Shown: positions 15,797-24,710, counted from the first letter of the stretch. The stretch: 44,628 bases of DNA from an uncultured bacterium (GCA_900547585.1 URHD01000005.1:1-44628); one strand, 5' to 3'. A program made the numbers and translations. The notes: a model not told the origin generated them from the letters alone.

Positions 15797-18070
15797 CTAC
15801 ATGCTCACCCTGTCTTTTATTTCTTCCATTTTTGCCTCATTAAGGCGCGTATCGCCTTTTACGCGCGAATATGAAAGATATCCGTTCATTCTGTCGATTT
15901 TTGTGAGGTTTGTGCTGCCGCATTTCGGGCAAACATCCATGGAGAGCTCCTGGTGGCCGCAATCGTCGCAATATGAAAGCGAAAGGTTCACTCCCTCGTA
16001 AAATCCTTTGTCCATTGCCCTTTTTACAAGGGTTTCAATGGCTTTTGTGTTGTAAGAAACAGGATATTTCACATACTGAATTTTCCCGCCGTTTAAAAGG
16101 TTCCAGAAGCGGCCCTCCAAATCCTGTTTTTCAATCGGGCCGATATTTTCTGAAACATGGCAGTGAAAACTGTTTGAAACATATCCGCGGTCGGAAACTT
16201 TGTTAATTTTCCCGTATTTTTTGCGGAATTGCTTTATTTGCAGCCCGCAGAGGTTTTCGGCGGGAGTTCCGTAAATTGCGTAAAGATTTCCGTCTTTTTC
16301 TTTGAATTCGTTGACTTTTTTGTTGATATATTCCATAACTTCAAGCGCAAACTGTCCGTCTTCAACGAGCGACTTTTGATTGTGCAATTCTTGCAGCTCA
16401 TTTAGCGCCGTAATGCCGAAAGAGGCTGTTGCGGACTTTAAAAGGGGCTTGATTTTGTCATGAATGCCGAGATGCCCGCCGTAGAAGCCGCCCTCGCAGA
16501 ATGCAAGCGGATTTATGGACGCACGCATTTCTCCGAGGTATTCGTAGGTTCTGATGTGCAGCTGTCTAATCATTTCCATGTAATAATCAAGAATTTCGTA
16601 AAAATCTTTGCCCTCCTGCTTTGCTTTTGCGTAAATCATCGGCAAATGCAGGCTAATCGCGCCAATGTTGAATCTTCCGACAAATACGGGCGTGTCATTT
16701 TCATCAGCGGGCTTCATTCCGCCTTTTTCGTACCACGGAGAGAGAAATGCCCGGCAGCCCATCGGCGAAATTACCTTTTTGTATTTTTTGTACATTCCTG
16801 CAACATAACCGTCGCCCGTGAGCGAAAGCCAGTCGGGATACATTGCTTTTTTCGAGCATTCAACACCCGCATTGAAGAGTTCTTCGAGCTCGCCGCCTTT
16901 TCCGTGGAGGTTTTCATCATAAAGAAAGACGACTTTCGGGAAAAGCACGGGTTTTTTGTTTCCTTTTTTGCCCTGTCCCTCTTTTCGGACTTTGAGCATC
17001 ATCAAGGACGCCATTTTTGCAAATCTGTCCCTGCCGAGCCCCATTGTCATTGTTATGAACGGATAATCACCGCGGCTTGAGGCAACTGTGTTAAATTTGT
17101 ATTCCCAGCCCTGAAAACCGTCGTGGAGGTCTTTTTCAACATCTTTCAGGGCTTCCTGTTCGGCTTTTTGCGCATTTACGCCCATTTCTGTGTATTTTTT
17201 GTAATTTCTGTCGAAAGTTTTTTGCGCGTACGGTGCGAGGATTTTATCTACTTCCGGAACCGTAAAACCGCCGTATTGCTGGCTTGCAGCAGCCATAACA
17301 ATGTCGCCGATGACGTCAAAAGCCACCTCGAGCGATTTTGGCTCGTTGTACCAGAGATTTCCCATTTCAAAACCGCCTTTTAATACAGTTGCGACGTCAA
17401 AAAGGCAGCAATTCATCGTATCGCGCCTTGCGGACATGTCATGGATGTAAATATATCCGTCACGAATCGCCTGAAGCTCGGGAACGGTCAAAAAGAACTT
17501 TTTGTACAATTCTTTGTTCAGCTGGTTAAAAACAAGCGAGCGTTTTGTCGAAACCAGCGCAGAATCGGCGTTTGAGTTTTCTTTGTCGCCTATGTACATG
17601 ATTTTCTGGCTTTCCTGATAAACCTTGTCGAGCATATCAACAAAATCTATCTTGTAGTTTCTATAATTTCTGTAGCTTTGCGCAACTTTCGGATTGAGCG
17701 CCTCAAGTGCGTTTTCCACGATGCAGTGCATTTTGAAAATTGGAATTTCTGTTTCTTTTGATTCTATAACGCTTTTGTCAACGAAATCCGTGATTTCCTG
17801 AATTTCTTGTTCGCTAAACTCCACGAGCATTCTTGCTGCGGACTTTTTCACGGCTGCTGCGACTTTTCGGACGTCGTATTCTTCTTTTGTGCCGTCTTTT
17901 TTGATGATTTTGACCTGTTTTAAGGTTTGTTTTGCTGCAAGATTTGCGATTTTTGCCGGAATCGCCTGCGATTCAAGCGATTTTGGCTTTGTAACAACTG
18001 CACCTTCAATTGCTGAAGCATTTGCGGATGGTTCAATGCTGACAACTTTTCCGTTATCTAATTCGTTCAT
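15797..18070 (-). CDS. nrdD: Anaerobic (class III) ribonucleoside-triphosphate reductase
   Basis: 757 residues. A ~50-residue extension precedes an ATP-cone regulatory domain (KIIKKDGTKEEYDVRKVAAAV). The catalytic barrel includes DTMNCCLFDVA and GCRAFLSPWY. The C-terminal zinc site is C701, C704, C714 and C717, and the radical Gly is G730 in RMNGYLSYS. It reduces NTPs to dNTPs using a glycyl radical installed by NrdG and is inactivated by oxygen. Ribosome binding site AAGGAGA. The leader is a cobalamin riboswitch with terminator, so expression is predicted to fall when B12 is plentiful, implying a B12-dependent NrdJ elsewhere. Confidence 0.96.
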   Translation of the reverse strand: MNELDNGKVVSIEPSANASAIEGAVVTKPKSLESQAIPAKIANLAAKQTLKQVKIIKKDGTKEEYDVRKVAAAVKKSAARMLVEFSEQEIQEITDFVDKSVIESKETEIPIFKMHCIVENALEALNPKVAQSYRNYRNYKIDFVDMLDKVYQESQKIMYIGDKENSNADSALVSTKRSLVFNQLNKELYKKFFLTVPELQAIRDGYIYIHDMSARRDTMNCCLFDVATVLKGGFEMGNLWYNEPKSLEVAFDVIGDIVMAAASQQYGGFTVPEVDKILAPYAQKTFDRNYKKYTEMGVNAQKAEQEALKDVEKDLHDGFQGWEYKFNTVASSRGDYPFITMTMGLGRDRFAKMASLMMLKVRKEGQGKKGNKKPVLFPKVVFLYDENLHGKGGELEELFNAGVECSKKAMYPDWLSLTGDGYVAGMYKKYKKVISPMGCRAFLSPWYEKGGMKPADENDTPVFVGRFNIGAISLHLPMIYAKAKQEGKDFYEILDYYMEMIRQLHIRTYEYLGEMRASINPLAFCEGGFYGGHLGIHDKIKPLLKSATASFGITALNELQELHNQKSLVEDGQFALEVMEYINKKVNEFKEKDGNLYAIYGTPAENLCGLQIKQFRKKYGKINKVSDRGYVSNSFHCHVSENIGPIEKQDLEGRFWNLLNGGKIQYVKYPVSYNTKAIETLVKRAMDKGFYEGVNLSLSYCDDCGHQELSMDVCPKCGSTNLTKIDRMNGYLSYSRVKGDTRLNEAKMEEIKDRVSM

Positions 18071-18089
18071 ATAAATCTCCTTTTTTTAC

Positions 18090-18139
18090 AAAAAGGCAGA
18101 AATTGGCTAGCAAAAACTATTTTTTCTCCCAAATTCCTG
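18090..18139 (-). terminator. Riboswitch expression-platform terminator
   Basis: On the minus strand CAGGAATTTGG and CCAATTTCTG pair (one bulge), followed by CCTTTTTGT, directly between the aptamer and the nrdD ribosome binding site. Likely forms when the ligand is bound. Confidence 0.55.
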
Positions 18140-18235
18140 TCTCGAGGTTGTCTATGGACTAAAGCATTCCGACTTTTACGGCTGCGGACCAGTGTAGGAT
18201 TTTCACCATGCTTTCCTTTAATCCTTTTTACCATT
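18140..18235 (-). promoter_or_regulatory. Cobalamin riboswitch aptamer upstream of nrdDG
   Basis: The minus-strand leader reads AAAGCAT-GGTGAAAATCC, then ACTGGTCCGCAGCCGTAA, then AGTCGGAATGCTTT. This matches the conserved core of cobalamin aptamers (GGTGAAANTCC, CCCGCNRCTGT-like segment, and the B12 box AGTCRGGANACC-like segment), and AAAGCAT pairs with ATGCTTT as required. The CCCGC segment is changed to TCCGC. Recognised by eye; the peripheral stems and loop-loop contact were not modelled. Confidence 0.82.
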
Positions 18236-18299
18236 TTATCAAAAATTTGAACCGGAGTGAACAGGTTTAAAGAAAGTTAATACTTATAGTGTAGTTTTC

Positions 18300-21200
18300 T
18301 TATTTTTTATTTTTTCTTTGATATTTGCTGAAAGATTGGTATTTTTCGCTGCTCATTTTTTGCAATTCTTTAATCGGTATGTCGCAGATGCGGTCTTCTT
18401 TTTGCGATTCATCAAAATATCTGAAACTTATGTTTTCAATCTTTTCAAATTTGGGTATTTTCTTTATTTTGTCGAGGGAATTGAGGATTAAATCAAAAAC
18501 CTCGTTTCTGTGTCGGGAATCATTAAATAAATCGGAATTTATCCACATTGTTGTGTTGTCTACATCATTGCTGTTATCGTAATAAGTAAGATATAAATCC
18601 AGCTCTATGCCTAAATCGGTATTGACCATTTTTATTCCGTTGAAAATATTAAAAAATTCATCTCCGTATAATTTTTTAATTTCCTGTGCGCGTTTGTTCC
18701 AGGGGTTTTCGTAGGTTTCATTTTTATCATCAATGGAGGTAATAGATTTCAATTCTGCTGGATTTTCCATATAAAATTTGTGGATTGCTTTAACTTCGTC
18801 TTCAGACCATTGTGATTTGTGGCATTTTAACGAAGAAAGTATCTGTTTTTCAAATTCTTTAACGTCAACTTTTATTACGTCATCAGAATCAGCAGAGGCT
18901 CCATCCTCAACAAAATCGAAAGAATCTGAATTTTCTTTCACTGCATAATCATGAAAAGCTGCCGCTGTTTTACCCGTTAAAACGGGTTGGAAAATTTCAA
19001 TTTGTTTTTTATGCGTTGAATTGTACAAATTCATTGAGTCAATAGCCGCTTTAGAAACTGCTTTATGGTCAGGATGTCCGGTGTAGCCGTAAGGCGAAAA
19101 TGAAAATATAACATCGGGCTGAACTTTGTCTATTATGCGATTTGCATAGTTTTCCAGCTCTTTTTGGTGAAAATGCAGAGAATCATCTTCAATAGAGAGT
19201 TTCAGAGGGCTGCGACTGACGCCGAATTGGTTTAATGCGTTGCAAAGTTCATTTTCTCGGTATGCTGCCAGATCTTCCGGATTCGTAGGGGCATAATCCC
19301 TGTAAGCGCCTTTATCTCCTTTTGCAAAATAAACAAATTGAACCGATTTGCCTTCTTTAATGTACTTCAAAACCGGTGTAAAAAATACTTCGTCATCAGG
19401 ATGCGCAAGCATAACAAGTACATCTGCTTTTTTTAGGGAATTTATATCATCAGGTCTTAAAATTTTTAAGTTATGCTGATTTTCCGCCGGCTGCAAGCTG
19501 TTCAAAGAAATATTATTTAGTTTTTTCCTGTTTATTGTTTTATTGTAAACATTGTTCAATTTAGCACACGAACTTTTGTAAGAGCTGTCAAACATCATAC
19601 AATTTTTAACCATTGAGTTATAAAATTCCGGTCTAATGTTGTAAACAGAGATTGCTTTTAACAATGTATTCGCAAATATAGTATCTGCTTTTTGTGTGTC
19701 AAATTTAGGCGGGGTTAGATAGCCTGTTGCGTTTTTGCGCGTGTCTTTGGGCTGTTTTACAATGGTTGTCATAATTCCAACCGGCGTGGATACGGGAACC
19801 GCTCCCATACGCATTGATTGGAAACCTATAAGTCCGCAAGTTTCGGAACGGCTGGTAACAAGTGAAAAATCAGCACCTGCAAAATACTGATTTACGGGAA
19901 CATAACTGTCCGTGAGAACTATTCTTCCCGCGTATTTGGGGTTGTTGACTACATTTTTGATGAATTTTTGCATAGTTTGGTAGTCAGAATTTCTAAAGCC
20001 GGGCATTGCTATGACAGCGCAGGCATTAGTTTTGTTTAGGACTTTGTCTATGGCTTTCAGTGCGATATCCTGACCTTTTAGCTGGGTGTTATACCGGCTT
20101 ATATTTACGATTAACGGTGCATTGATATACTTTTTGTCGAGATATCCAAATACCTGGGAATTGTTGCCGTTAATTACTTTGGGGCTTATTTTATCTGCTT
20201 CGATGTTAGTTTTTGAAAATTGTTCAAAAATATAGTTTTTATTCTTTCTTTTGCCCTCTTCAAAATTTGAAACGTTATAAGGATAAACGACTTGTACGGG
20301 ATTATTGGGGTTGTATAGGCTTAAGTCAATTGCATTAGCGATTCCGCAGCCATTGTTCATCCTTAACATTGCAATAGAGCCGAATTCACCCGAGCAAAAG
20401 TCCTTAGAGGTGATTACTTTTTTATAATAGTCATCGGATGGCACAAACCAGTTGTCGCAGTTTTTCAGAGCATTAATCATGCAGCTGTAATCTATGTTTG
20501 CGTCGTAATATACGCTGGATTTTGTCATTTGTCTTACAACATTGTTAATTTTTTCAATAATTAGCTTGTTTTTTAAATCCGCGTTCAGGCTGTTATAGTT
20601 ATCGGCAATTTTTACCAGAATAGAAGAATAGAACTCCGAATCCGAATTTAATTTTTCTTTTATAGCAGCCGGAGTTGTCATATTTGATGAATTTGGGGAG
20701 AGGTTTTTGTTTTTGCAGGTCAATTGAGCAATACTGTCTTTGAAAATGCTATTGTTTTTTATTTCTTCAATCTGTTTTTTGGAGAAAATATTCAACATTG
20801 CCTCAAAAGGTGCAATATAAGAGTCTGACTCGCGATGAGCGTCTGTATTTTCATACAGGCAGGGTCTTTCACCGTTTTTTGATATTAAAAACGAAGCTGA
20901 GGAGTCAACTGCATGAAGCAAACCGGGATTGAAATTTTCATTTGATTTACCCATTTTTTCAAACAAGGCTAATAATGCCTTGCAAAAAACGTTGTATCTT
21001 TTCCAGTGGGGGCAATTTCTCTGGTCATATTCCTTTAAAAAATCATTAAATTCCGGCGTATAAACAAGATAGAGCGGTACCCCGCCAGCCGGATTTTTGA
21101 TTTTGTATAATTCTGCTTTTGACTTTCTTACTCCATATTCAAATTCAGTTTCTATACCTGTTTTTTCTACCGGAAAAGCCAGCAGTTCTTTTGTTAGAGG

Positions 21201-21503
21201 GTTGCGAATAGCTGTGGATTTATAAATGTCTTTATTTTGAGGATTATAAAACGGTATAAAAATTCTCACATCTTTATGCGGATACATTTTTTTGAAAAAA
21301 GAACTTCTTTGTTCCATAACGCTGCCGGCGCCGCCTGTGATAGCATAAGGTGCGCATTCTGCTGTGATTATAGCGATATGATTTCTATTTCCCGAAGCAC
21401 GAAATGCAATAATGCCTGTCCGATTTGGCTTGGCGGTTTTTTTATCTTCGGGGGATTGTATTTTGTAGCGTGACGAATACGAATAAATTGGTGAAATTCT
21501 CAT
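18300..21503 (-). CDS. Glycogen-synthase-like GT fused to PIG-L deacetylase
   Basis: 1067 residues from the ATG at 21503, five bases after GCGAGG. Start MRISPI and IIAFRASG (about 31-38) match the local N-terminal motif. Residues ~40-640 look like a GT5 starch/glycogen synthase: IITAECAPYAITGGAGSV, VNISRYNTQLKGQD (Arg and Lys kept) and SRSETCGLIGFQSMRMGAVPV (Glu kept). The ADP-glucose lysine of the KxGG loop is missing (AITGG). From about 690 a PIG-L zinc deacetylase follows: VLVMLAHPDDEVFF (~697) and GYTGHPDHKAV (~809). The ~200 C-terminal residues are unassigned. The pairing recalls MshA/MshB and BshA/BshB, where a GT-B enzyme adds GlcNAc and a PIG-L enzyme removes the acetyl group, but those use GT4. 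A two-step hexosamine modification is an inference. Confidence 0.85.
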   Translation of the reverse strand: MRISPIYSYSSRYKIQSPEDKKTAKPNRTGIIAFRASGNRNHIAIITAECAPYAITGGAGSVMEQRSSFFKKMYPHKDVRIFIPFYNPQNKDIYKSTAIRNPLTKELLAFPVEKTGIETEFEYGVRKSKAELYKIKNPAGGVPLYLVYTPEFNDFLKEYDQRNCPHWKRYNVFCKALLALFEKMGKSNENFNPGLLHAVDSSASFLISKNGERPCLYENTDAHRESDSYIAPFEAMLNIFSKKQIEEIKNNSIFKDSIAQLTCKNKNLSPNSSNMTTPAAIKEKLNSDSEFYSSILVKIADNYNSLNADLKNKLIIEKINNVVRQMTKSSVYYDANIDYSCMINALKNCDNWFVPSDDYYKKVITSKDFCSGEFGSIAMLRMNNGCGIANAIDLSLYNPNNPVQVVYPYNVSNFEEGKRKNKNYIFEQFSKTNIEADKISPKVINGNNSQVFGYLDKKYINAPLIVNISRYNTQLKGQDIALKAIDKVLNKTNACAVIAMPGFRNSDYQTMQKFIKNVVNNPKYAGRIVLTDSYVPVNQYFAGADFSLVTSRSETCGLIGFQSMRMGAVPVSTPVGIMTTIVKQPKDTRKNATGYLTPPKFDTQKADTIFANTLLKAISVYNIRPEFYNSMVKNCMMFDSSYKSSCAKLNNVYNKTINRKKLNNISLNSLQPAENQHNLKILRPDDINSLKKADVLVMLAHPDDEVFFTPVLKYIKEGKSVQFVYFAKGDKGAYRDYAPTNPEDLAAYRENELCNALNQFGVSRSPLKLSIEDDSLHFHQKELENYANRIIDKVQPDVIFSFSPYGYTGHPDHKAVSKAAIDSMNLYNSTHKKQIEIFQPVLTGKTAAAFHDYAVKENSDSFDFVEDGASADSDDVIKVDVKEFEKQILSSLKCHKSQWSEDEVKAIHKFYMENPAELKSITSIDDKNETYENPWNKRAQEIKKLYGDEFFNIFNGIKMVNTDLGIELDLYLTYYDNSNDVDNTTMWINSDLFNDSRHRNEVFDLILNSLDKIKKIPKFEKIENISFRYFDESQKEDRICDIPIKELQKMSSEKYQSFSKYQRKNKK

Positions 21504-21568
21504 AAATACCTCGCTTTTGCATAATAGAAAACTCAAGGAAAAATTTTTTGTACAAAAGCGAGATATTT
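21504..21568 (-). promoter_or_regulatory. Hairpin sequestering the ribosome binding site
   Basis: In the mRNA leader of the GT/PIG-L gene, 16-base arms (21553-21568 and 21504-21519) pair throughout with one G-U. The 3' arm CAAAAGCGAGGTATTT contains the Shine-Dalgarno and abuts the AUG, with a 33-base loop. Such a stem should block ribosome loading unless something opens it. Confidence 0.65.
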
Positions 21569-21796
21569 TTTTACAAATTTTAACAACAACCGGCAGAATG
21601 TTTTTGAAGAAAAATTGCTTTGAATTTGTGCATTCAACAATTACTTATAACATTTCAAATTAATAAAATCGATAATATTCAGATATAGTTTGACAGATTT
21701 CCCAAGTTCAATTTGGCCAATAGGCCTGATATATTGTTTGTTACAATAAATTTGCATTAAAAAGTCCACCTTTATTGTGATGGTGGACATAAAAAT

Positions 21797-21883
21797 CGGA
21801 GAAGGCGGGATTCGAACCCGCGGTGGAGTTGCCCCCACACAAACGTTCCAGGTTTGCACCTTAAACCACTCGGACACCTCTCC
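21797..21883 (-). tRNA. tRNA-Ser (anticodon GGA)
   Basis: 87 nt. Acceptor GGAGAGG/CCTTCTCC with discriminator G, D-arm GTCCGAGTGGTTTAAGG, anticodon loop CTGGAAC, a long class II variable arm (GTGGGGGCAACTCCAC) and T-arm GCGGGTTCGAATCCCGC. The long variable arm and GGA identify a serine tRNA reading UCC/UCU. CCA is not encoded. Confidence 0.97.
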
Positions 21884-21994
21884 GTATAGTGTTACTTCTA
21901 TATTAACGGAATCATATTCTATTGTAAATATCTACTTGAATCATTAATAAAAATGTATTAGCATTGTATGTCGTATAACGTCCGATGGAGGAAT

Positions 21995-22235
21995 ATGAAA
22001 AAGTTTTTTATCTTGTTTGTTTCTATTGTTTTTCGTAAGTAATTCCTGTTCTGTTGCAAATCCACTATATGACAGCGAAATTGCCAATATGAAAGTATAC
22101 ATTGAAAATAAAAAATACCAAAAAGCTGCCAGACTAGGTGAAAAATTGCAAAAGATGGATTTGACCTACAAACAAAGAGAAGAGGTCGCCGAAATTACCA
22201 GATTAATACCGGTTAATTTGCCATCAGGTGTATAG
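21995..22235 (+). pseudogene. Small lipoprotein gene with +1 frameshift in a T-run
   Basis: GGAGG stands before ATG at 21995, but that frame stops after 15 codons. The next frame is open from about 22011 to 22235 and encodes a lipobox (FFVSNSC) and a helical TPR-like hairpin (YDSEIANMKVYIENKKYQKAARLGEKL). Dropping one T from the T6 run at 22004-22009 joins them into MKKFLSCLFLLFFVSNSC plus about 60 residues, a perfect lipoprotein signal. So this is a recently broken gene, a phase-variable one, or an assembly error. Intact product about 80 residues, presumably a membrane-anchored periplasmic lipoprotein of unknown role. Confidence 0.7.
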
Positions 22236-22324
22236 CGGACGTACTTGTGAGGATTTGGTTTTGTTCTGTATATGTTCTTTTTTATATCAAGGGAAACTAA
22301 TTCACGTTTTCGGAGTGAGTAATA

Positions 22325-22465
22325 GAATATTTTTTGAGTGACGATTAGAAAAGGTGAGCCTTGGGCGGTTCGCACTCTGCCGCCCGCCCCGCTAATGGCG
22401 GGAGCGGGAACGATTGAGTATCGTTTTGTGAGAGGTAAGAATCGCCTAAGGCGACACTAGATTAG
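22325..22465 (+). repeat. Modular repeat, copy B
   Basis: It has the constant part GGTGAGCCTTGGGCGGTTCG and the end GGCGACACTAGATTAG. The nested module (ACTCTGCCG...GAGAGGTAAG) is in the second half, as in copy D, and itself carries an extra GC-rich hairpin (CCCGCCCCGC-TAAT-GGCGGGAGCGGG type, about 22382-22407). The first hairpin is degenerate. The end of the repeat runs into the ribosome binding region of the next gene. Confidence 0.85.
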
Positions 22466-22477
22466 GTGAGATGAATT

Positions 22478-23482
22478 TTGATTAGAAAAGCAATGGTTAT
22501 GGCGGCAGGAGTGGGCTCAAGGCTTGACCCGCTGACAAAAAATACCCCGAAACCGCTCGTTCCGGTGGCGAATCTCCCTGTCATGGATATTTTGCTCCAC
22601 AAACTCGTCAAATACGGCATAACCGGCGCAATCGCCAACACTCATTATCTGGGAGAGCAGATTCAAAAAAGATATGAAAAATGTGCACCCGATGGCCTGG
22701 ATTTTAGAACTCTTTTTGAAGAAAACCTTTCCGGTACTGCAGGCGGCGTGAAAAAATGTGAATTTTTCTTTGAAAATGAAGAAGATTTTCTGGTTTTGAG
22801 CGGTGACGGGCTTCATGACGCGCCTTTGGACAAAATTATGGAATCCCATCTGAAAAGCGGATGTATTGCGACGATGGGTGTTATGCCGGTTGCGCATGAG
22901 GAGGTTTGCCATTACGGGGTCGTTGTTTCTGATGGAAATATTGTTGCAGAATTTCAGGAAAAGCCCCCTGTAGAGCTTGCAAAGAGCAATTTGATTAACA
23001 CAGGAATTTATGTTTTCAAAAAAAGAATTTTTGACTTTATTCCGTCAGGCGAAAAGTATGATTTCGCAAAAAATGTTTTCCCCGCGCTGATGGAGGCGGG
23101 AGAGAAGATACACACATATCAGATTAACAATTACTGGTCAGACATCGGTACGCTGGAGCAATACAGGCAGTCGAATTTTGATGCAATTGACGGAAAAGTC
23201 AGCATTCCGGGCTTTGTTCCCGTAAAAATTTCGAATGCTGCATGCGCGACCGGAAAAAACTGTGAAATTGCTCCGGACGCAATCCTGAAAGGGCGCTGCG
23301 TCCTCGGCAACAATTGCAAAATCGGTGCGGGAGCCGTGGTTGAGGATTCAATTCTCTGGGATAACGTCGAAATTGCACCGAATTGCCGCATTAAAAACTG
23401 CATGTTTGCCCAAAATAGTATTATAGATTCAGATTACGAAAACGAAACAGGCGCTTTTGAAAAAATGGCGCAGACAGTTTAG
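22478..23482 (+). CDS. Sugar-phosphate nucleotidyltransferase with LbetaH tail
   Basis: 334 residues. AMVMAAGVGSRLDPLTKNTPKPLVPV is split by the GxGxR...KP signature of NTP transferases; LVLSGDGL holds the metal-binding Asp, and NYWSDIGTLEQYRQSN is the usual end of the catalytic domain (~245). Hexapeptide repeats follow (IAPDAILKGRCVLGNNCKI), forming a short left-handed helix. It resembles mannose-1-phosphate guanylyl- or glucose-1-phosphate thymidylyl/uridylyltransferases; the substrate is unresolved. The TTG start at 22478 is chosen because AGGTGA lies seven bases ahead and the family needs the MIRKAMVMAAG start. Fourteen bases separate it from the DAHP synthase gene. Confidence 0.88.
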   Translation: MIRKAMVMAAGVGSRLDPLTKNTPKPLVPVANLPVMDILLHKLVKYGITGAIANTHYLGEQIQKRYEKCAPDGLDFRTLFEENLSGTAGGVKKCEFFFENEEDFLVLSGDGLHDAPLDKIMESHLKSGCIATMGVMPVAHEEVCHYGVVVSDGNIVAEFQEKPPVELAKSNLINTGIYVFKKRIFDFIPSGEKYDFAKNVFPALMEAGEKIHTYQINNYWSDIGTLEQYRQSNFDAIDGKVSIPGFVPVKISNAACATGKNCEIAPDAILKGRCVLGNNCKIGAGAVVEDSILWDNVEIAPNCRIKNCMFAQNSIIDSDYENETGAFEKMAQTV

Positions 23483-23496
23483 TCAGGAGTGTAATA

Positions 23497-24558
23497 ATGA
23501 TTATTGTAATGGAGCCGAAAGCCACGGCAGAAGAGATAAATGCTGTAAAAAACAGCCTTGAAAACAAAGGATTTAAAGTTATCCTCAACGAGGGCGATGT
23601 GATGACCGTTCTTGCCGCAATAGGCGACAAAAGGCTTGTTGATCCCGCTTCTATCGCCTCTTTTGACGGGGTAAGAGAAGTAAAACTCATTCAGGAGCCT
23701 TACAAACTGGCTTCGCGCGAGGGAAAAGAAGAAGATACGGTTATCGAATTTCCCAACGGCGTAAAAGTCGGCGGTTTGGAGCGTCCTGTTATGATGGTCG
23801 GGCCATGTTCGGTGGAAAAGGATTTTGAGGGGCTTTTAAAGGTCGCTCAGGCGGCGAAAGAAATGGGCTGCCAGTTTTTGCGCGGCGGGGCATTCAAACC
23901 GAGAACCTCGCCATATGAATTTCAGGGTCTTGAGGGCAAGGCGCTTGAATATCTTGCAAAAGCACGCGAAATGACCGGTTTGCTCGTTGTAACCGAGGTT
24001 ATGGACACAGCTGATGTTGATTTGGTTGCAGAATACGCTGATCTCATCCAAATCGGCGCAAGAAACATGCAGAATTTTAAGCTTTTAAAAGCTGTAGGCA
24101 AATGCAATAAGCCGGTTCTCCTAAAACGCGGTGGTGCAGCTACAATCAGGGAATTTCTTCTTGCTGCGGAGCACATAATGTGCAACGGAAACGAAAAAGT
24201 TATACTTTGTGAGCGCGGCGTAAAGGGTTTTGACTCGACTTTTACGCGAAACACCCTTGATATTGCGGCTATTCCGATTATTAAAAAATATTCACATCTT
24301 CCGATTATCGCTGATCCGAGCCATGGCACAGGAAGGCGTTATCTCGTTGAGCCAATGGCAAAAGCAGCGCTGATTGCGGGTGCAAACGGCATTATGATAG
24401 AAGTTCACCATGATCCCGAGCATGCTTCGTCGGATGGCGCGCAGAGTTTGTCAATCGAACAGTTCAAAGAAACCCAGCGCAGGCTCAACAAGCTCATCGG
24501 GCGTATCGATTATGACAATCAGGTCGAAAAACAGTCGATTTTAAAGGCGAAATTGTAA
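23497..24558 (+). CDS. aroF: DAHP synthase, type I-beta
   Basis: 353 residues. The N-terminal ~70 residues (MIIVMEPKATAEEINAVKNSL) form the ferredoxin-like regulatory domain of Thermotoga-type enzymes. The barrel has VMMVGPCSVEK, FLRGGAFKPRTSPY, QIGARNMQNF, VLLKRGG, CERGVKGF, IADPSHGTGRR and IEVHHDPEHASSDG. It condenses phosphoenolpyruvate and erythrose 4-phosphate, the first step to aromatic amino acids. Metal ligands (Cys, His, Glu, Asp) are all in place. Cytosolic; Shine-Dalgarno AGGAG. Confidence 0.95.
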   Translation: MIIVMEPKATAEEINAVKNSLENKGFKVILNEGDVMTVLAAIGDKRLVDPASIASFDGVREVKLIQEPYKLASREGKEEDTVIEFPNGVKVGGLERPVMMVGPCSVEKDFEGLLKVAQAAKEMGCQFLRGGAFKPRTSPYEFQGLEGKALEYLAKAREMTGLLVVTEVMDTADVDLVAEYADLIQIGARNMQNFKLLKAVGKCNKPVLLKRGGAATIREFLLAAEHIMCNGNEKVILCERGVKGFDSTFTRNTLDIAAIPIIKKYSHLPIIADPSHGTGRRYLVEPMAKAALIAGANGIMIEVHHDPEHASSDGAQSLSIEQFKETQRRLNKLIGRIDYDNQVEKQSILKAKL

Positions 24559-24610
24559 TAAACTCCATAAAACGCCGGCAAATTAAATTTTGTTCCGCAT
24601 AAGAGGGATT

Positions 24611-24687
24611 CTTTGAGTAACAACTTGAAAAGGTGAGCCTTGGGCGGTTCGCACTCTGCCGAATCGGCTAAGGTGACACTAGATTAG
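24611..24687 (+). repeat. Modular repeat, copy C (truncated)
   Basis: Constant part GGTGAGCCTTGGGCGGTTCGC and end GACACTAGATTAG are kept. At the place where B and D carry the nested module, only ACTCTGCC remains before GAATCGGC, which looks like the footprint of a lost module. The first hairpin is missing. The 24559-24710 gap holds nothing else. Confidence 0.85.
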
Positions 24688-24710
24688 ATGTATTTTTTTA
24701 CAAGGAAAAA

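Noticed and set aside
16460..17080. Long plus-strand reading frame inside nrdD
   Set aside because: It is antisense to a gene with complete catalytic motifs; its composition (Phe/His/Arg-rich) is that of a reverse-frame shadow and it has no ribosome binding site.
21641..21877. 78-codon minus-strand frame
   Set aside because: It reads through the tRNA-Ser gene and has no coding features.
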